A stretch of DNA of 64,000 nucleotides, taken from assembly GCA_964537285.1 (NCBI GenBank), contig CAZHZT010000004.1:1-64000 (forward strand). The letters run 5' to 3'. Position 1 is the stretch's first letter. Each line of letters opens with the position of its first letter. The notes under the pieces are model-generated. The model was given only the letters and a program-made list of their open reading frames with translations. It was not told where the DNA came from and did not search any database. The position numbers and the translations under genes are program-made. Positions 17,621-26,234 of this stretch are shown here, piece after piece. The stretch is from CAZHZT01 sp964537285. GTDB taxonomy: Bacteria; Bacteroidota; Bacteroidia; Chitinophagales; Saprospiraceae.

Positions 17621-17740
17621 CCACGATTGAGTTGGATTCGCCTCGATTGACCACGATTAGATAAGGAAAAGCAACTATTCAGCAAAGCTGAATAGTCAAA
17701 TAGTTACTTGTAACTATCTAATCGTGGTCAATCCAGGTCA
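17608..17740. terminator. Bidirectional palindrome containing both convergent stop codons
   Basis: The left arm TGACCTGGATTGACCACGATT starts inside the last codons of rmuC. Its complement ends at 17740, where TCA provides the TGA stop of the acyltransferase. Between them are a second ATTGACCACGATT unit and an inner hairpin (ACTATTCAGC-AAA-GCTGAATAGT). Confidence 0.75.
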
Positions 17741-19003
17741 AATCATTAGGTGTTCTCTTAATTTATCCAACGCATCTTGGATATCTTTTGGTAAAGCCTT
17801 AAACTTCCTTGCCTTATTCCATTTTTCAAACAGGTCAATGTATATTACAGAGAAGTAGCCTGCCAGAAGCAGCATTAACCAGAATAGAAAGCCCCAGATT
17901 CCAAAAAAGAATAATGCTAATATTACCAAAACTGTAGAATAAATCATGTGGAAAAGCATTCCTGAAGAAACCAGAATGGAGCTTTTGTATTCCAATTTGT
18001 TGACTTTATTCTTTACCAGCCATTTGGCAATGCCAATGGGAAGGTAATTCGCGATCAAACCTACTATAAAGGGAATAAAACCAAGTAAAAGCACCAGGGT
18101 GTTTCCGAATGAGAAACAGGACTGTTGGGCAATACCCAGATCCCTTACCCCATGTTTTTGGAGCAGACTTTCATATTTATCAAGTTCTTCCTTCCATTCT
18201 TCTTTTTCTTCGTCCTCCATCAGGTTGATTTGTTCGGCAATCTCGATTTCTGCGGCCAGGCGATCGGTATCATCTTTTACGCTAGGCCAGAAAAAAGCCC
18301 TTTTTCGGTTTCGGTAGATTTGGAGTAAGTTGTCCACCAACAAATCATCCGCTTCATTTTCAATATGGATGATTTTCTGGCGGAGATGTGCTCCAATCTC
18401 ATGCGTAAGGTCTCGAATGGCCGCTTTGGGGTTTTCCTGATAATCTTCCAGGTATTCCCCCACAATAATGGGTTGACCCAATGCTATGTACACTTTACTT
18501 CTAAACTCGTTAGGGGCGGAATAATTCATCCCGACCGGTACAATGTGAACATCGATTTTAGGGTCGTGCTCCATGGCGCCCAAAGCTATTCGGGCTGCTC
18601 CCTTTTGAAGGGGCCGAAGCCGTCGGACTTGTTTCGTAGAGCCTTCCACCAGAATCATAATGGTCTTTTTTTTCTTTAACGCTTCATAACAAGCCTGAAA
18701 AGTATCCTGATTCTTTTTTAAAGATTGAAAGCCGTCCTTTAAACGATAAATGGGGATAAGATTGAGCGAATACAGGATCCGCGCAATAAATTTATTTTTA
18801 AAAATATCTCCCCGGGTAAGAAAATGAAGTGGACGGGGCAGGAAGCAGGCCAGAATACAAGGCTCCAAAAAAGCCGTCGGATGATTGACTGCCAGAATAA
18901 CCGGCTTATCTTTGGGAAATAAATTTCTGTTTGCAATGTATATTTTCCGAAAATATACTTGTAAGGCCAGCGTTGCAAAAGGACGGATAAATCTGTATAG
19001 CAT
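17738..19003 (-). CDS. Lysophospholipid / glycerol-3-phosphate acyltransferase family protein
   Basis: A 421-residue membrane-associated acyltransferase. The catalytic block is AVNHPTAFLEP (about residues 38-48), followed by an FTRGDIF-like region and the phosphate-binding EGSTKQVRRLRPLQKGAARI (about residues 120-140). The C-terminal third has three hydrophobic helices. In related sequences the His-containing motif ends in Asp; here Glu takes that place, a conservative change that may still support catalysis. It probably acylates phospholipid or glycolipid precursors at the inner membrane. It is convergent with rmuC and divergent from the PD-(D/E)XK gene with only 12 bp between starts. Confidence 0.85.
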   Translation of the reverse strand: MLYRFIRPFATLALQVYFRKIYIANRNLFPKDKPVILAVNHPTAFLEPCILACFLPRPLHFLTRGDIFKNKFIARILYSLNLIPIYRLKDGFQSLKKNQDTFQACYEALKKKKTIMILVEGSTKQVRRLRPLQKGAARIALGAMEHDPKIDVHIVPVGMNYSAPNEFRSKVYIALGQPIIVGEYLEDYQENPKAAIRDLTHEIGAHLRQKIIHIENEADDLLVDNLLQIYRNRKRAFFWPSVKDDTDRLAAEIEIAEQINLMEDEEKEEWKEELDKYESLLQKHGVRDLGIAQQSCFSFGNTLVLLLGFIPFIVGLIANYLPIGIAKWLVKNKVNKLEYKSSILVSSGMLFHMIYSTVLVILALFFFGIWGFLFWLMLLLAGYFSVIYIDLFEKWNKARKFKALPKDIQDALDKLREHLMI

Positions 19004-19015
19004 GGATGATGCAAA

Positions 19016-19630
19016 ATGCCGCTTTGGTTGTTACAACAAGTTTACAAAAAAGAATCAAATTTGAGAACTTCTTTACCTTTTTCCCACAAAAAGATCCAAA
19101 CTTTCGAAGAAAGTGGTCTGCGCTTCCACTTTCATCCCGATTGCTTCGTGATGGCTTTCGACAAGCATCGCTTCTACAAAACTCTGAGCGGCAAAGGATT
19201 AAAGGGGATAGATTTTTTAATCCTGGATGCTGAAGGGTATTTGCATTTTTTGGAAGTGAAGAATTATCGAACCTTCGGTAATGCTGAAGATGTAAAGCTG
19301 GATGTTTCTGCTATTCAGCACCTTATGGAACTTAAGCTGAAGGGCACTTTAAAAGTAATTTCGGTGGCAAATGCTTTGTATGAAAGGAGGTGGTGGTTTC
19401 GGCTGGTAAGCGCTTACTGGGGACAGTGGCCTTGGTGGGCCAGGCTGATGCCAGAAGCATATTTGTGGTGGCGGTTTCAAAGGGTAGTTGAAGAGGGGAA
19501 TTATAAGGCTTATTTGTGGCTTGAAGGGGAGGAGTTAATTGATGAAGAGGAGTTGGAAGGGGTGATTGTTTTGAATAGAGGGGATTTAGGCGAGAATGGG
19601 GCGTGTATAGTAGGAGTGGATGATCAATGA
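19016..19630 (+). CDS. Putative PD-(D/E)XK-type nuclease-fold protein
   Basis: A 204-residue protein not matched to a named family with certainty. The central stretch GIDFLILDAEGYLHFLEVKN (about residues 62-82) has the spacing of a PD-(D/E)XK active site: Asp, a beta hairpin, then Glu-x-Lys. The region after residue 120 is rich in Trp (YERRWWFRLVSAYWGQWPWW), perhaps a membrane-peripheral or binding surface. Starts of this gene and the acyltransferase are 12 bp apart, so their promoters must lie in each other's coding sequence. Tandem repeats begin just after its stop. Function is unknown; nucleic-acid binding is inferred. Confidence 0.6.
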   Translation: MPLWLLQQVYKKESNLRTSLPFSHKKIQTFEESGLRFHFHPDCFVMAFDKHRFYKTLSGKGLKGIDFLILDAEGYLHFLEVKNYRTFGNAEDVKLDVSAIQHLMELKLKGTLKVISVANALYERRWWFRLVSAYWGQWPWWARLMPEAYLWWRFQRVVEEGNYKAYLWLEGEELIDEEELEGVIVLNRGDLGENGACIVGVDDQ

Positions 19631-19658
19631 AATGCGATTTAGGTTTAATATGGTTTTC

Positions 19659-19889
19659 GTGTATGGCGACGAAGGCTTCAGCCTTCGCCGAACGAAAGTG
19701 TATGGCGACGAAGGCTTCAGCCTTCGCCGAACGAAAGTGTATGACGACGAAGGCTTTAGCCTTCGCCGAACGAAAGTGTATGACGACGAAGGCTTCAGCC
19801 TTCGCCGAACGAAAGTGTATGACGACGAAGGCTTCAGCCTTCGCCGAACGAAAGTGTATGACGACGAAGGCTTTAGCCTTCGCCGAATG
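19659..19889. repeat. Six tandem 39-bp units, each a small hairpin
   Basis: Units start at 19659, 19698, 19737, 19776, 19815 and 19854. Each holds GACGAAGGCTTCAGCCTTCG (self-complementary around TCAG or TTAG) and a CCGAACGAAAGTGTATG spacer. Variation is limited to TGGCG/TGACG and TTCAG/TTTAG. A seventh diverged unit (ACGGAGGCTTCAACCTC) lies at 20932-20965 beyond the rpn gene. No unique spacers are present, so this is not a CRISPR array. Confidence 0.9.
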
Positions 19890-19989
19890 AAGGAAGTTCA
19901 TTTTGGCCAAAGGCCAAAATGAACTTCCAAAAAAATCCTTTGGAGCGCAGCTCCAAATCCATCCGTGTAATCTGCGTAATCAGTGATCA
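19889..19989 (+). repeat. 101-bp direct repeat, copy 1 (3' side of rpn)
   Basis: It differs from 20966-21066 by a single base in 101. It contains a perfect hairpin (17-bp arms starting GGAAGTTCATTTTGGCC, loop AAA, 19892-19928), GGAGCGCAGCTCC, and CGTGTAATCTGCGTAATC. The stop codon of the rpn gene (19987-19989) is within this copy. Confidence 0.9.
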
Positions 19990-20835
19990 TAGCCTTTCAA
20001 TTTCCTCCTCACTTAAGCCTGTATAAAGTACTATTTTTTTAACAGGCTCCCCATTGCGTTTCATCTCTTTAGCGATTTCCACTTCTCTTATACTTCTACC
20101 CTCTGTAATTCCGCCTTCCCACGAAGTGTCCACTACATTTTTAATATCGCGGTAATATTTTAGGCTTTCTTCATAAGCCATACGTTCATCTGGCGTGAAT
20201 TTAGCAATCTCAGCAGCGTCAAAGAGCTTTTGGAATACTCTTTCCTGTAATTTGCGTGGTCGGTGGTTCAGTTTAGATAAATATTTTAGCACAAAGAGCC
20301 ATTTGTCAAAATGGGTCTCCAGTTCTACTTCTCTTTTATTAAATTTGGGTAGCTCAAGGTAAATGAATTTTAATTTATCATAAAAAACTTCACATCGCTG
20401 ATTTTTCAATTCTACTACATGTAATAGTTCTGTTTCGTTTTTGTGGTCATCAAAGATAAAGTCCAAAATGCCGACAGTATAGATTACCTCAAGCTTATAA
20501 TTCCATTCGCCCTTTTTAGCTTGATCTTGTATTGGGAAAGAAGCATAATAAACACTTCTATCTTTAAAATAATTTTGCTTAGCTTTCTGCATTTCTACAA
20601 TAAATCGCTCTCCCGATTCTGCGATACAATACAAGTCAAAAACTGCTTTGCGATCCACTTCTCCTCTGCCTAATTGATTGGTTGGTGTATAGGAAAGCTC
20701 CTTGATCCTATGCCTTTCCGGAAGCAGTTCATTCAGGAAATCAATCAATAAATCTTTGTTAGGCTCAGAGCCAAAGAGCTTCTTGAAGCCAAAATCTGTA
20801 AGAGGATTGATGTATTTATCTTGGAGTCCACTCAT
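19987..20835 (-). CDS. Rpn-type PD-(D/E)XK nuclease (transposase-like)
   Basis: A protein of about 282 residues of the Rpn / PDDEXK-family putative transposase group. The N-terminus NPLTDFGFKKLFG is diagnostic, followed by RKAVFDLYCIAESGERFIVEMQKA (shown by key residues: Asp of FDLYC and Glu-x-Gln of VEMQ, forming the nuclease site) and a helical C-terminus ending LYTGLSEEEIERL. Rpn proteins promote recombination in E. coli. An upstream ATG at 20871 precedes the promoter element at 20860-20867, so ATG 20835 (MSGLQDKY) is chosen. The gene is bracketed by 101-bp direct repeats, suggesting duplication or mobilisation of the locus. Confidence 0.88.
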   Translation of the reverse strand: MSGLQDKYINPLTDFGFKKLFGSEPNKDLLIDFLNELLPERHRIKELSYTPTNQLGRGEVDRKAVFDLYCIAESGERFIVEMQKAKQNYFKDRSVYYASFPIQDQAKKGEWNYKLEVIYTVGILDFIFDDHKNETELLHVVELKNQRCEVFYDKLKFIYLELPKFNKREVELETHFDKWLFVLKYLSKLNHRPRKLQERVFQKLFDAAEIAKFTPDERMAYEESLKYYRDIKNVVDTSWEGGITEGRSIREVEIAKEMKRNGEPVKKIVLYTGLSEEEIERL

Positions 20836-20859
20836 TTTAAACAAATTGACGTCTTTTTG

Positions 20860-20867
20860 CAAAGATA
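20860..20867 (-). promoter_or_regulatory. Bacteroidota -7 promoter element of rpn
   Basis: On the minus strand TATCTTTG fits TAnnTTTG and lies 25 bp before the ATG at 20835. It decides the start, because the upstream in-frame ATG at 20871 would not be transcribed. Confidence 0.55.
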
Positions 20868-20965
20868 ACATCTAATGTGCTTAAATGCCATTTAGATCAT
20901 AGCCTGATTGCAGATTACACAGATTCTGGCGTGTATAACGACGGAGGCTTCAACCTCCACCAAAC

Positions 20966-21066
20966 GAAGGAAGTTCATTTTGGCCAAAGGCCAAAATGAA
21001 CTTCCAAAAAAATCCCTTGGAGCGCAGCTCCAAATCCATCCGTGTAATCTGCGTAATCAGTGATCA
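20966..21066 (+). repeat. 101-bp direct repeat, copy 2 (between rpn and acs)
   Basis: One mismatch to 19889-19989. It holds the same GGAAGTTCATTTTGGCC hairpin and ends two bases before the acs stop codon, so it may serve as the acs terminator. Confidence 0.9.
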
Positions 21067-21068
21067 AA

Positions 21069-22982
21069 TTATGACACCCCGGCACTCTGCTTAATCTCCT
21101 CAACAATCTCCGGATTCAGCAAAGTAGAAACATCTCCCAAATTCGAAACATCTCCCGAAGCAATCTTACGCAAAATACGACGCATGATCTTTCCGGAACG
21201 CGTTTTAGGCAGGCCACTAACAATCAATACCTTATCTGGCTTGGCAATAGGGCCAATTTCTTTGGTTACCACAGCTTTAAGTTCCTTAGTGAATGCTGTT
21301 TCATCGGCAACAGGCTCATTCGTGATTACATAGGCGAAAATACCTTGGCCCTTTATATCATGTGGATAACCTACAACGGCAGATTCCACTACATTATCGT
21401 GTTCATTGATGGCATTTTCTACTTCCGCTGTACCCATACGGTGGCCAGATACATTGATTACATCATCTACACGGCCAATGATACGGTACATGCCATCGGC
21501 ATCGCGACGGGCACCGTCACCAGTGAAGTATTTATTTTCGAAAGCCGCAAAATATGTTTGGCGGCAACGCTCGTGATCTCCATAGGTAGTACGTAGCATG
21601 GAAGGCCAAGGGAACTTGATGCAAAGTAAGCCTTCTACATCATTACCCTCAACTTCATTGCCGGCATTATCCATCAGGCAAGGCTGGATGCCAGGAAGAG
21701 GAAGTGTTGCGTAACAAGGCTTAAGAGGCGTAACATTGGCAATGGGAGAGATCATGATGCCGCCTGTTTCCGTTTGCCACCAGGTATCAACAATTGGACA
21801 GTTCTTTTTACCTATTTTTTCATTATACCAGACCCAGGCTTCTTCATTGATTGGCTCGCCTACCGAACCTAAGACTTTCAGGCTGCTCAGGTCGTGCTTT
21901 TCAACCCATTCGTCACCCATTGCCATTAAAGCACGAATAGCAGTAGGAGCCGTATAAAATTGGTTTACTTTGTATTTGTCACAAACCTCCCAAAAACGAC
22001 CTGCATCGGGATAGGTAGGTACGCCCTCAAACATGATCGTTGTTGCTCCGGCCAATAGTGGCCCGTATATGATGTAAGAGTGCCCTGTGATCCACCCAAT
22101 ATCGGCTGTACACCAATACACATCGCCAGGCTTGTATTGGAATACATTAAGGAAAGAGAAAGTAGTATATACCATATAACCACCGCAAGTGTGTACAACG
22201 CCTTTAGGTTTACCCGTCGAACCGGAAGTGTAAAGAATGAAAAGCATGTCCTCAGAATCCATTTCTTCTGCTTCGCATTCTGTGCTTTGGTGATCAACTT
22301 CATCATGCCACCATTTGTCGCGGCCCTCTTTCCAGTTAACTTCAGCTTCCGTACGTTTTACAACAAGTACGGTCTCTACAGATTCACAGCCCATGTCGAG
22401 TGCTTCATCCACTACTTTTTTCACTTTAATATTCTTAACCCCACGGTAGTTTCCGTCGGAAGTCAGCACCATCTTAGCTTCCGCATCCTTGATCCTGTCC
22501 GCTAAAGCTTGAGCGGAAAAACCTGCGAATACGACACTGTGAATTGCGCCCACGCGGGCACAAGCGAGCACAGCAATCCCTAATTCCGGAACCATAGGCA
22601 TGTACAAGCAAACGCGATCCCCTTTTTGGATACCATTAGCTTTCAGCGCATTGGCTACTTTACAAACTTCAGCGTGAAGTTGGCGGTAAGTATAAGTTTT
22701 TTGCGGTTCACTTGGGTCGTTAGGTTCCCAGATCAGGGCAATATCGTCGCCTTTGGTTTCGAGGTGGCGGTCAAGAGCATTTTCAGTAATATTCAATTTG
22801 GCATTTACGAACCACTTGATGTCCGGTTTTGTAAAATCCCATTCCAAAACTTTATCCCAGGGCTTGCGCCAGGTGAAGTTGGATGCCTGCTCAGCCCAAA
22901 ACGCTTCGGGTTGGTCTACACTGCGCTGGTATTCTGCTTTATATTCGTCAAAGTTTGTTACTTGGAGCATAATGTTCTGCAA
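21069..22982 (-). CDS. acs: Acetate-CoA ligase (acetyl-CoA synthetase)
   Basis: A 637-residue AMP-forming enzyme that activates acetate to acetyl-CoA. Signature motifs are YTSGSTGKPKGVVHTCGGY (P-loop, about residue 255), WWQTETGG, TGDGARRDADGMYRIIGRVDD, and KTRSGKIMRRILRK with the C-terminal lysine that is acetylated in related enzymes. Two candidate starts, ATG 22982 and ATG 22970 (MLQVTNF), are equally plausible. It is the last gene of the acetate island, 63 bp after the response regulator, and has its own palindromic operator at 23005. It probably feeds acetyl-CoA to the TCA cycle and PHA synthesis. Confidence 0.96.
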   Translation of the reverse strand: MQNIMLQVTNFDEYKAEYQRSVDQPEAFWAEQASNFTWRKPWDKVLEWDFTKPDIKWFVNAKLNITENALDRHLETKGDDIALIWEPNDPSEPQKTYTYRQLHAEVCKVANALKANGIQKGDRVCLYMPMVPELGIAVLACARVGAIHSVVFAGFSAQALADRIKDAEAKMVLTSDGNYRGVKNIKVKKVVDEALDMGCESVETVLVVKRTEAEVNWKEGRDKWWHDEVDHQSTECEAEEMDSEDMLFILYTSGSTGKPKGVVHTCGGYMVYTTFSFLNVFQYKPGDVYWCTADIGWITGHSYIIYGPLLAGATTIMFEGVPTYPDAGRFWEVCDKYKVNQFYTAPTAIRALMAMGDEWVEKHDLSSLKVLGSVGEPINEEAWVWYNEKIGKKNCPIVDTWWQTETGGIMISPIANVTPLKPCYATLPLPGIQPCLMDNAGNEVEGNDVEGLLCIKFPWPSMLRTTYGDHERCRQTYFAAFENKYFTGDGARRDADGMYRIIGRVDDVINVSGHRMGTAEVENAINEHDNVVESAVVGYPHDIKGQGIFAYVITNEPVADETAFTKELKAVVTKEIGPIAKPDKVLIVSGLPKTRSGKIMRRILRKIASGDVSNLGDVSTLLNPEIVEEIKQSAGVS

Positions 22983-23004
22983 TTTTAAAGTTACATATTT
23001 AAAT

Positions 23005-23020
23005 ATATAGATTTCTATAT
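23005..23020. promoter_or_regulatory. ATATAGA-N2-TCTATAT operator upstream of acs
   Basis: A perfect 16-bp inverted repeat, 22 bp upstream of the acs ATG. A TACTTTTA near-consensus -7 element on the minus strand (23030-23023) lies immediately upstream, so bound protein would cover the start site and repress. The same palindrome occurs at 30277-30294, and near-matches occur at 35820-35835 and 42596-42611. Confidence 0.55.
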
Positions 23021-23045
23021 GTAAAAGTACAAAAAAATATTTTAA

Positions 23046-23432
23046 TTATCCAAATTCAATGACCTCATTTATAATATTTATTAATTCATCGTTATCAAAA
23101 GGTTTGGTGATATACACTTCGCCACCACTGGTATAACCTTTGATTTTGTCAGAAGAGGTGCCTTTAGCTGTTAGGAAAATTATACGGGTGTGCTCATAGG
23201 AGGGGTTGGATCTAATTGTTTTAGCTACTTCAAAGCCATCAATACCAGGCATCATTACATCAAGCAGGACGATGTCCGGGAAAAAGCTGTCCATAACTTC
23301 AATGGCTGCTTCACCATCATAAGCTTTTGTGACTGTATAGCCCTCTTTTTGCATTAAAAATTCTAATGCCAAAGCGATATGAGGTTCGTCATCAACGATA
23401 AGGACTTTTATGTTCTTTCTTTCTGACAGCAT
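23046..23432 (-). CDS. Single-domain response regulator
   Basis: A 128-residue receiver domain with no output domain. The acidic pair is VDDEP (residues 12-16), the phospho-acceptor Asp is in DIVLLDVMMPGIDGF (about residue 58), the Thr switch is in IIFLTAKG, and the Lys is in YITKPF. It is 48 bp downstream of the symporter-kinase and so is probably its phosphorylation partner. Lacking a DNA-binding domain, it must act by protein contact or phosphorelay rather than direct transcription control. Confidence 0.92.
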   Translation of the reverse strand: MLSERKNIKVLIVDDEPHIALALEFLMQKEGYTVTKAYDGEAAIEVMDSFFPDIVLLDVMMPGIDGFEVAKTIRSNPSYEHTRIIFLTAKGTSSDKIKGYTSGGEVYITKPFDNDELINIINEVIEFG

Positions 23433-23480
23433 GTGGAATCGATCCGTTACGACAATTATAAACTAAAAGTAAAAAAAAAT

Positions 23481-26234
23481 CTAATTTTTTAAGAATTTTA
23501 GATAGTTTTTTTTTGCAAGAGGTAAGAAAACGGAAAATATTGTTCCTTCACCCGTGCTGCTTTTTAGTTTTATAAAGCCCTCATGTTGCTCAACAATTTC
23601 TTTAGTTATGAATAGTCCAAGGCCGCTGCCTGAAGGTTTCCCAAGCTTATCGTGCTTGAGTTGAGTGAATTTTTCAAATATGTATTCTTGTTTGTCCTTT
23701 GAAATGCCTTCGCCATTATCCCAGATAGAAACAACGGCATAGCCTTCTTCTTGAAAGAGCGAAATTTTGACTTCGCCGTTAGTGGGGGCGCAAAACTTAA
23801 TGGCATTGGACAACAAATTGATAAATACTTGAATAAGCTTATCGCGATCTCCTTTTATTTCTAAGGGGATATCAGTGAGTTCACATTGATGGCCGATGTG
23901 TTTTTCCTCAAATAATTGTTGTAAACCTACGTAAGCCTGGTTAACGACTTTGTTTAAAATAATAAATTTTGGTTCAAACGTATTTTTTTGGGCTTCAAGC
24001 TTTCGCAGGTCCAGCACCTGATTGATGAGACGGCCAAGCCGCTCGCATTCACTAACCACGATGTCCAGGTATGTATCCTTCTTTTCTTCTGGTAAATCAG
24101 GATTGTCTAATAGTATTTTCGAAAAGGATTTAATAGAAGTAATAGGGGTTCTTAATTCATGGGTAATGGTATTGATGAAATCCGCCTTTAGGCGGTCCAA
24201 TTCTTTTAGTCGTTCATTGGCAATTCGTAGTTTGTTAGCGGCTGCTTCGAGTTCTGATGATTTTTGCTCCAGCGCACGACTGTATTCCATAATTTCTTGT
24301 GTTTGTTCGAGCAAGTCCATCATTTCTTTAGGACTGACGGGCTCTTCTCTGATAATAGAACCAATAATTACTCCGGCAGAAGCGGCTCCCATCGCCCCGG
24401 CCAGATGGGTTTCGGCATAACGGATCAGGGATTTAGGGGCGTCTTTTTTAAGTTTTAATTCAACAAGATGCTTTTTTTCATAATCTTTAAGTAAAGTGTT
24501 TGTTTTTTGTTCTCCTAAAAATCGATTCAGTAACTGAACAAGCTCTTTGGTCTGAGCCTGAACCATCATTTCACTGGTTTTTTTTAAGGGGTTTTTTCTA
24601 AAAATATCCACAAACAGCTCTGCTTGCCGAATCTCAATGGTGTTTTGGGAGGCAAACAAAGAGACACCCACCATTGAAACCGTATTTAATAGCAAGCTCC
24701 AAAAAGCAGCGTGTGCAATAGGGCTCATTCCTTCATAGCCAAAAAATGCATAAGGTCGGAAAATGGATAATCCTAAAATTCCTTCTTCCATAAACTTGCC
24801 TTGTATCAGTCCCGATTCCGCCAATGTAGGAATCGGAAGCGAAATGGCCCAAACTGTAAAACCTACGATTAGGCCTGTAGTCACTCCTTTTGCAGTGGCT
24901 TGTTTCCAATAAAGACTACCGACCATGGCGGGAATCAATTGAGCTACAGCTGTAAATGAAATCAAACCAATGGACACCAAAGGATATTCTACACCCACAA
25001 GTTTGTAGTACCCGTATGCTAAAAACAAAATGATGACTACACTCATGCGCCTGACTCCCAAAAAACGCTTACTAAAATCTTCTGGATAAGGTCGTTCCAA
25101 ACCTGCTGACCCAAGAATAGCCGGTAGTAACAGGTTGTTACTCGACATTATGCTGAGGGCGATTACAGATACGATCACCATACCCGTTGCTGCGGAAAGC
25201 CCTCCAAGGAATACCAATAAAGCAATGCCGGTTCGGCCGTATTCCATAGGGAGTCTCAACACGTAGGTGTCTGCTTCAAAACCTGATTGTTCCCCAAATA
25301 TCAAAGAACCTCCAAACGCAATGGGTAGTACAAAAATATTGATCAAAAACAAGTATAAGGGCAATATCCAGGATGCTTTTCGGACGAAGTCCACATTGTC
25401 ATTCTCTACAACAGCCATATGAAATTGCCGGGGTAAAAATAAGATCGCGGACATTGAAATGAAGGTCAGCCAGAGCCAGGTCCAGCCATCTAATCCGGCT
25501 CCCTCCATTGTAAATAACTTCGAGAGTTGTGGTAATTCTCCGGCTTTTCCAAAGATATCTCCAAAACCATTGAAGATGCCATAAGTCACAAAAATTCCAA
25601 CGGTAAGAAATGCGGCTAGTTTTATAATGGATTCAAAAGCTATTGCTGCCACTAATCCTTCATGCCTTTCGTTCGGATCGAGCTTTCTAACCCCGAATAT
25701 TATGGTGAAAAAGGTTAGGGCTGTCGCCACGTAAAGCGCCGGATCTTCATAAAAAGGCGATGCTGCCAAATGGTCAAAAGCTAGCTGGCTCCTGTTGGTC
25801 AGGGTTTGAATGCTAAATGCAATGGCTTTAAGCTGAATGGAAATGTAGGGTACTATCCCCAGAATCAATACCAGCGTAACAATTATACCCAGGCTGGTGC
25901 TTTTTCCATATCTGGCAGAAATAAAGTCAGCAATGGAGGTAATCCTCTGTTCTTTACTGATTGCTATTATTTTGCGAAGCACCAGCATGAAAAGAGGGGC
26001 CATCAACGTTGGCCCCAGGTATATAGGCAGGAATCCAATACCTGAGGTAGCGGCTCTTCCCACACTTCCGTAGTAGGTCCATGCTGTACAGTAAACAGCT
26101 AGTGAGAGCGAATATATGTAGGGATTATTAGTGAGGCTTTTCCCGACTTCGGCTCTTCGTTCGCTGTAGTACGCTATGATAAACAATAAAAAAACATAAA
26201 GAATGGCCGCAATGACTACTAAAATCGGACTCAT
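23481..26234 (-). CDS. Sodium:solute symporter-histidine kinase fusion (CbrA-like sensor)
   Basis: About 917 residues. Residues 1-560 form an SSS-family transporter with roughly 13 helices (RITSIADFISARYGKS, RRMSVVIILFLAYGYY). Then come a linker, a short coiled coil (EQTQEIMEYSRALEQKSSELE), a HisKA dimerisation domain with phospho-acceptor FINTITHELRTPITSIKSF, and a HATPase domain (NLLSNAIKFC, GSGLGLFITKEIV). It probably senses uptake of an acid such as acetate and signals to the adjacent response regulator. The long frame opens at 26342, but ATG 26234 (MSPILVV) is correct because it overlaps the stop of the preceding small gene as ATGA. Confidence 0.9.
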   Translation of the reverse strand: MSPILVVIAAILYVFLLFIIAYYSERRAEVGKSLTNNPYIYSLSLAVYCTAWTYYGSVGRAATSGIGFLPIYLGPTLMAPLFMLVLRKIIAISKEQRITSIADFISARYGKSTSLGIIVTLVLILGIVPYISIQLKAIAFSIQTLTNRSQLAFDHLAASPFYEDPALYVATALTFFTIIFGVRKLDPNERHEGLVAAIAFESIIKLAAFLTVGIFVTYGIFNGFGDIFGKAGELPQLSKLFTMEGAGLDGWTWLWLTFISMSAILFLPRQFHMAVVENDNVDFVRKASWILPLYLFLINIFVLPIAFGGSLIFGEQSGFEADTYVLRLPMEYGRTGIALLVFLGGLSAATGMVIVSVIALSIMSSNNLLLPAILGSAGLERPYPEDFSKRFLGVRRMSVVIILFLAYGYYKLVGVEYPLVSIGLISFTAVAQLIPAMVGSLYWKQATAKGVTTGLIVGFTVWAISLPIPTLAESGLIQGKFMEEGILGLSIFRPYAFFGYEGMSPIAHAAFWSLLLNTVSMVGVSLFASQNTIEIRQAELFVDIFRKNPLKKTSEMMVQAQTKELVQLLNRFLGEQKTNTLLKDYEKKHLVELKLKKDAPKSLIRYAETHLAGAMGAASAGVIIGSIIREEPVSPKEMMDLLEQTQEIMEYSRALEQKSSELEAAANKLRIANERLKELDRLKADFINTITHELRTPITSIKSFSKILLDNPDLPEEKKDTYLDIVVSECERLGRLINQVLDLRKLEAQKNTFEPKFIILNKVVNQAYVGLQQLFEEKHIGHQCELTDIPLEIKGDRDKLIQVFINLLSNAIKFCAPTNGEVKISLFQEEGYAVVSIWDNGEGISKDKQEYIFEKFTQLKHDKLGKPSGSGLGLFITKEIVEQHEGFIKLKSSTGEGTIFSVFLPLAKKNYLKFLKN

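Noticed and set aside
19659..19889. Possible CRISPR array
   Set aside because: Units are contiguous 39-bp repeats without unique spacers, and no cas genes are present.
19620..19922. Forward and reverse ORFs with repeated YDDEGFSLRRTKV- or FRSAKAEAF-like peptides
   Set aside because: They are the six-frame readout of a 39-bp tandem DNA repeat (39 is divisible by three, so frames stay open). There is no independent coding evidence.
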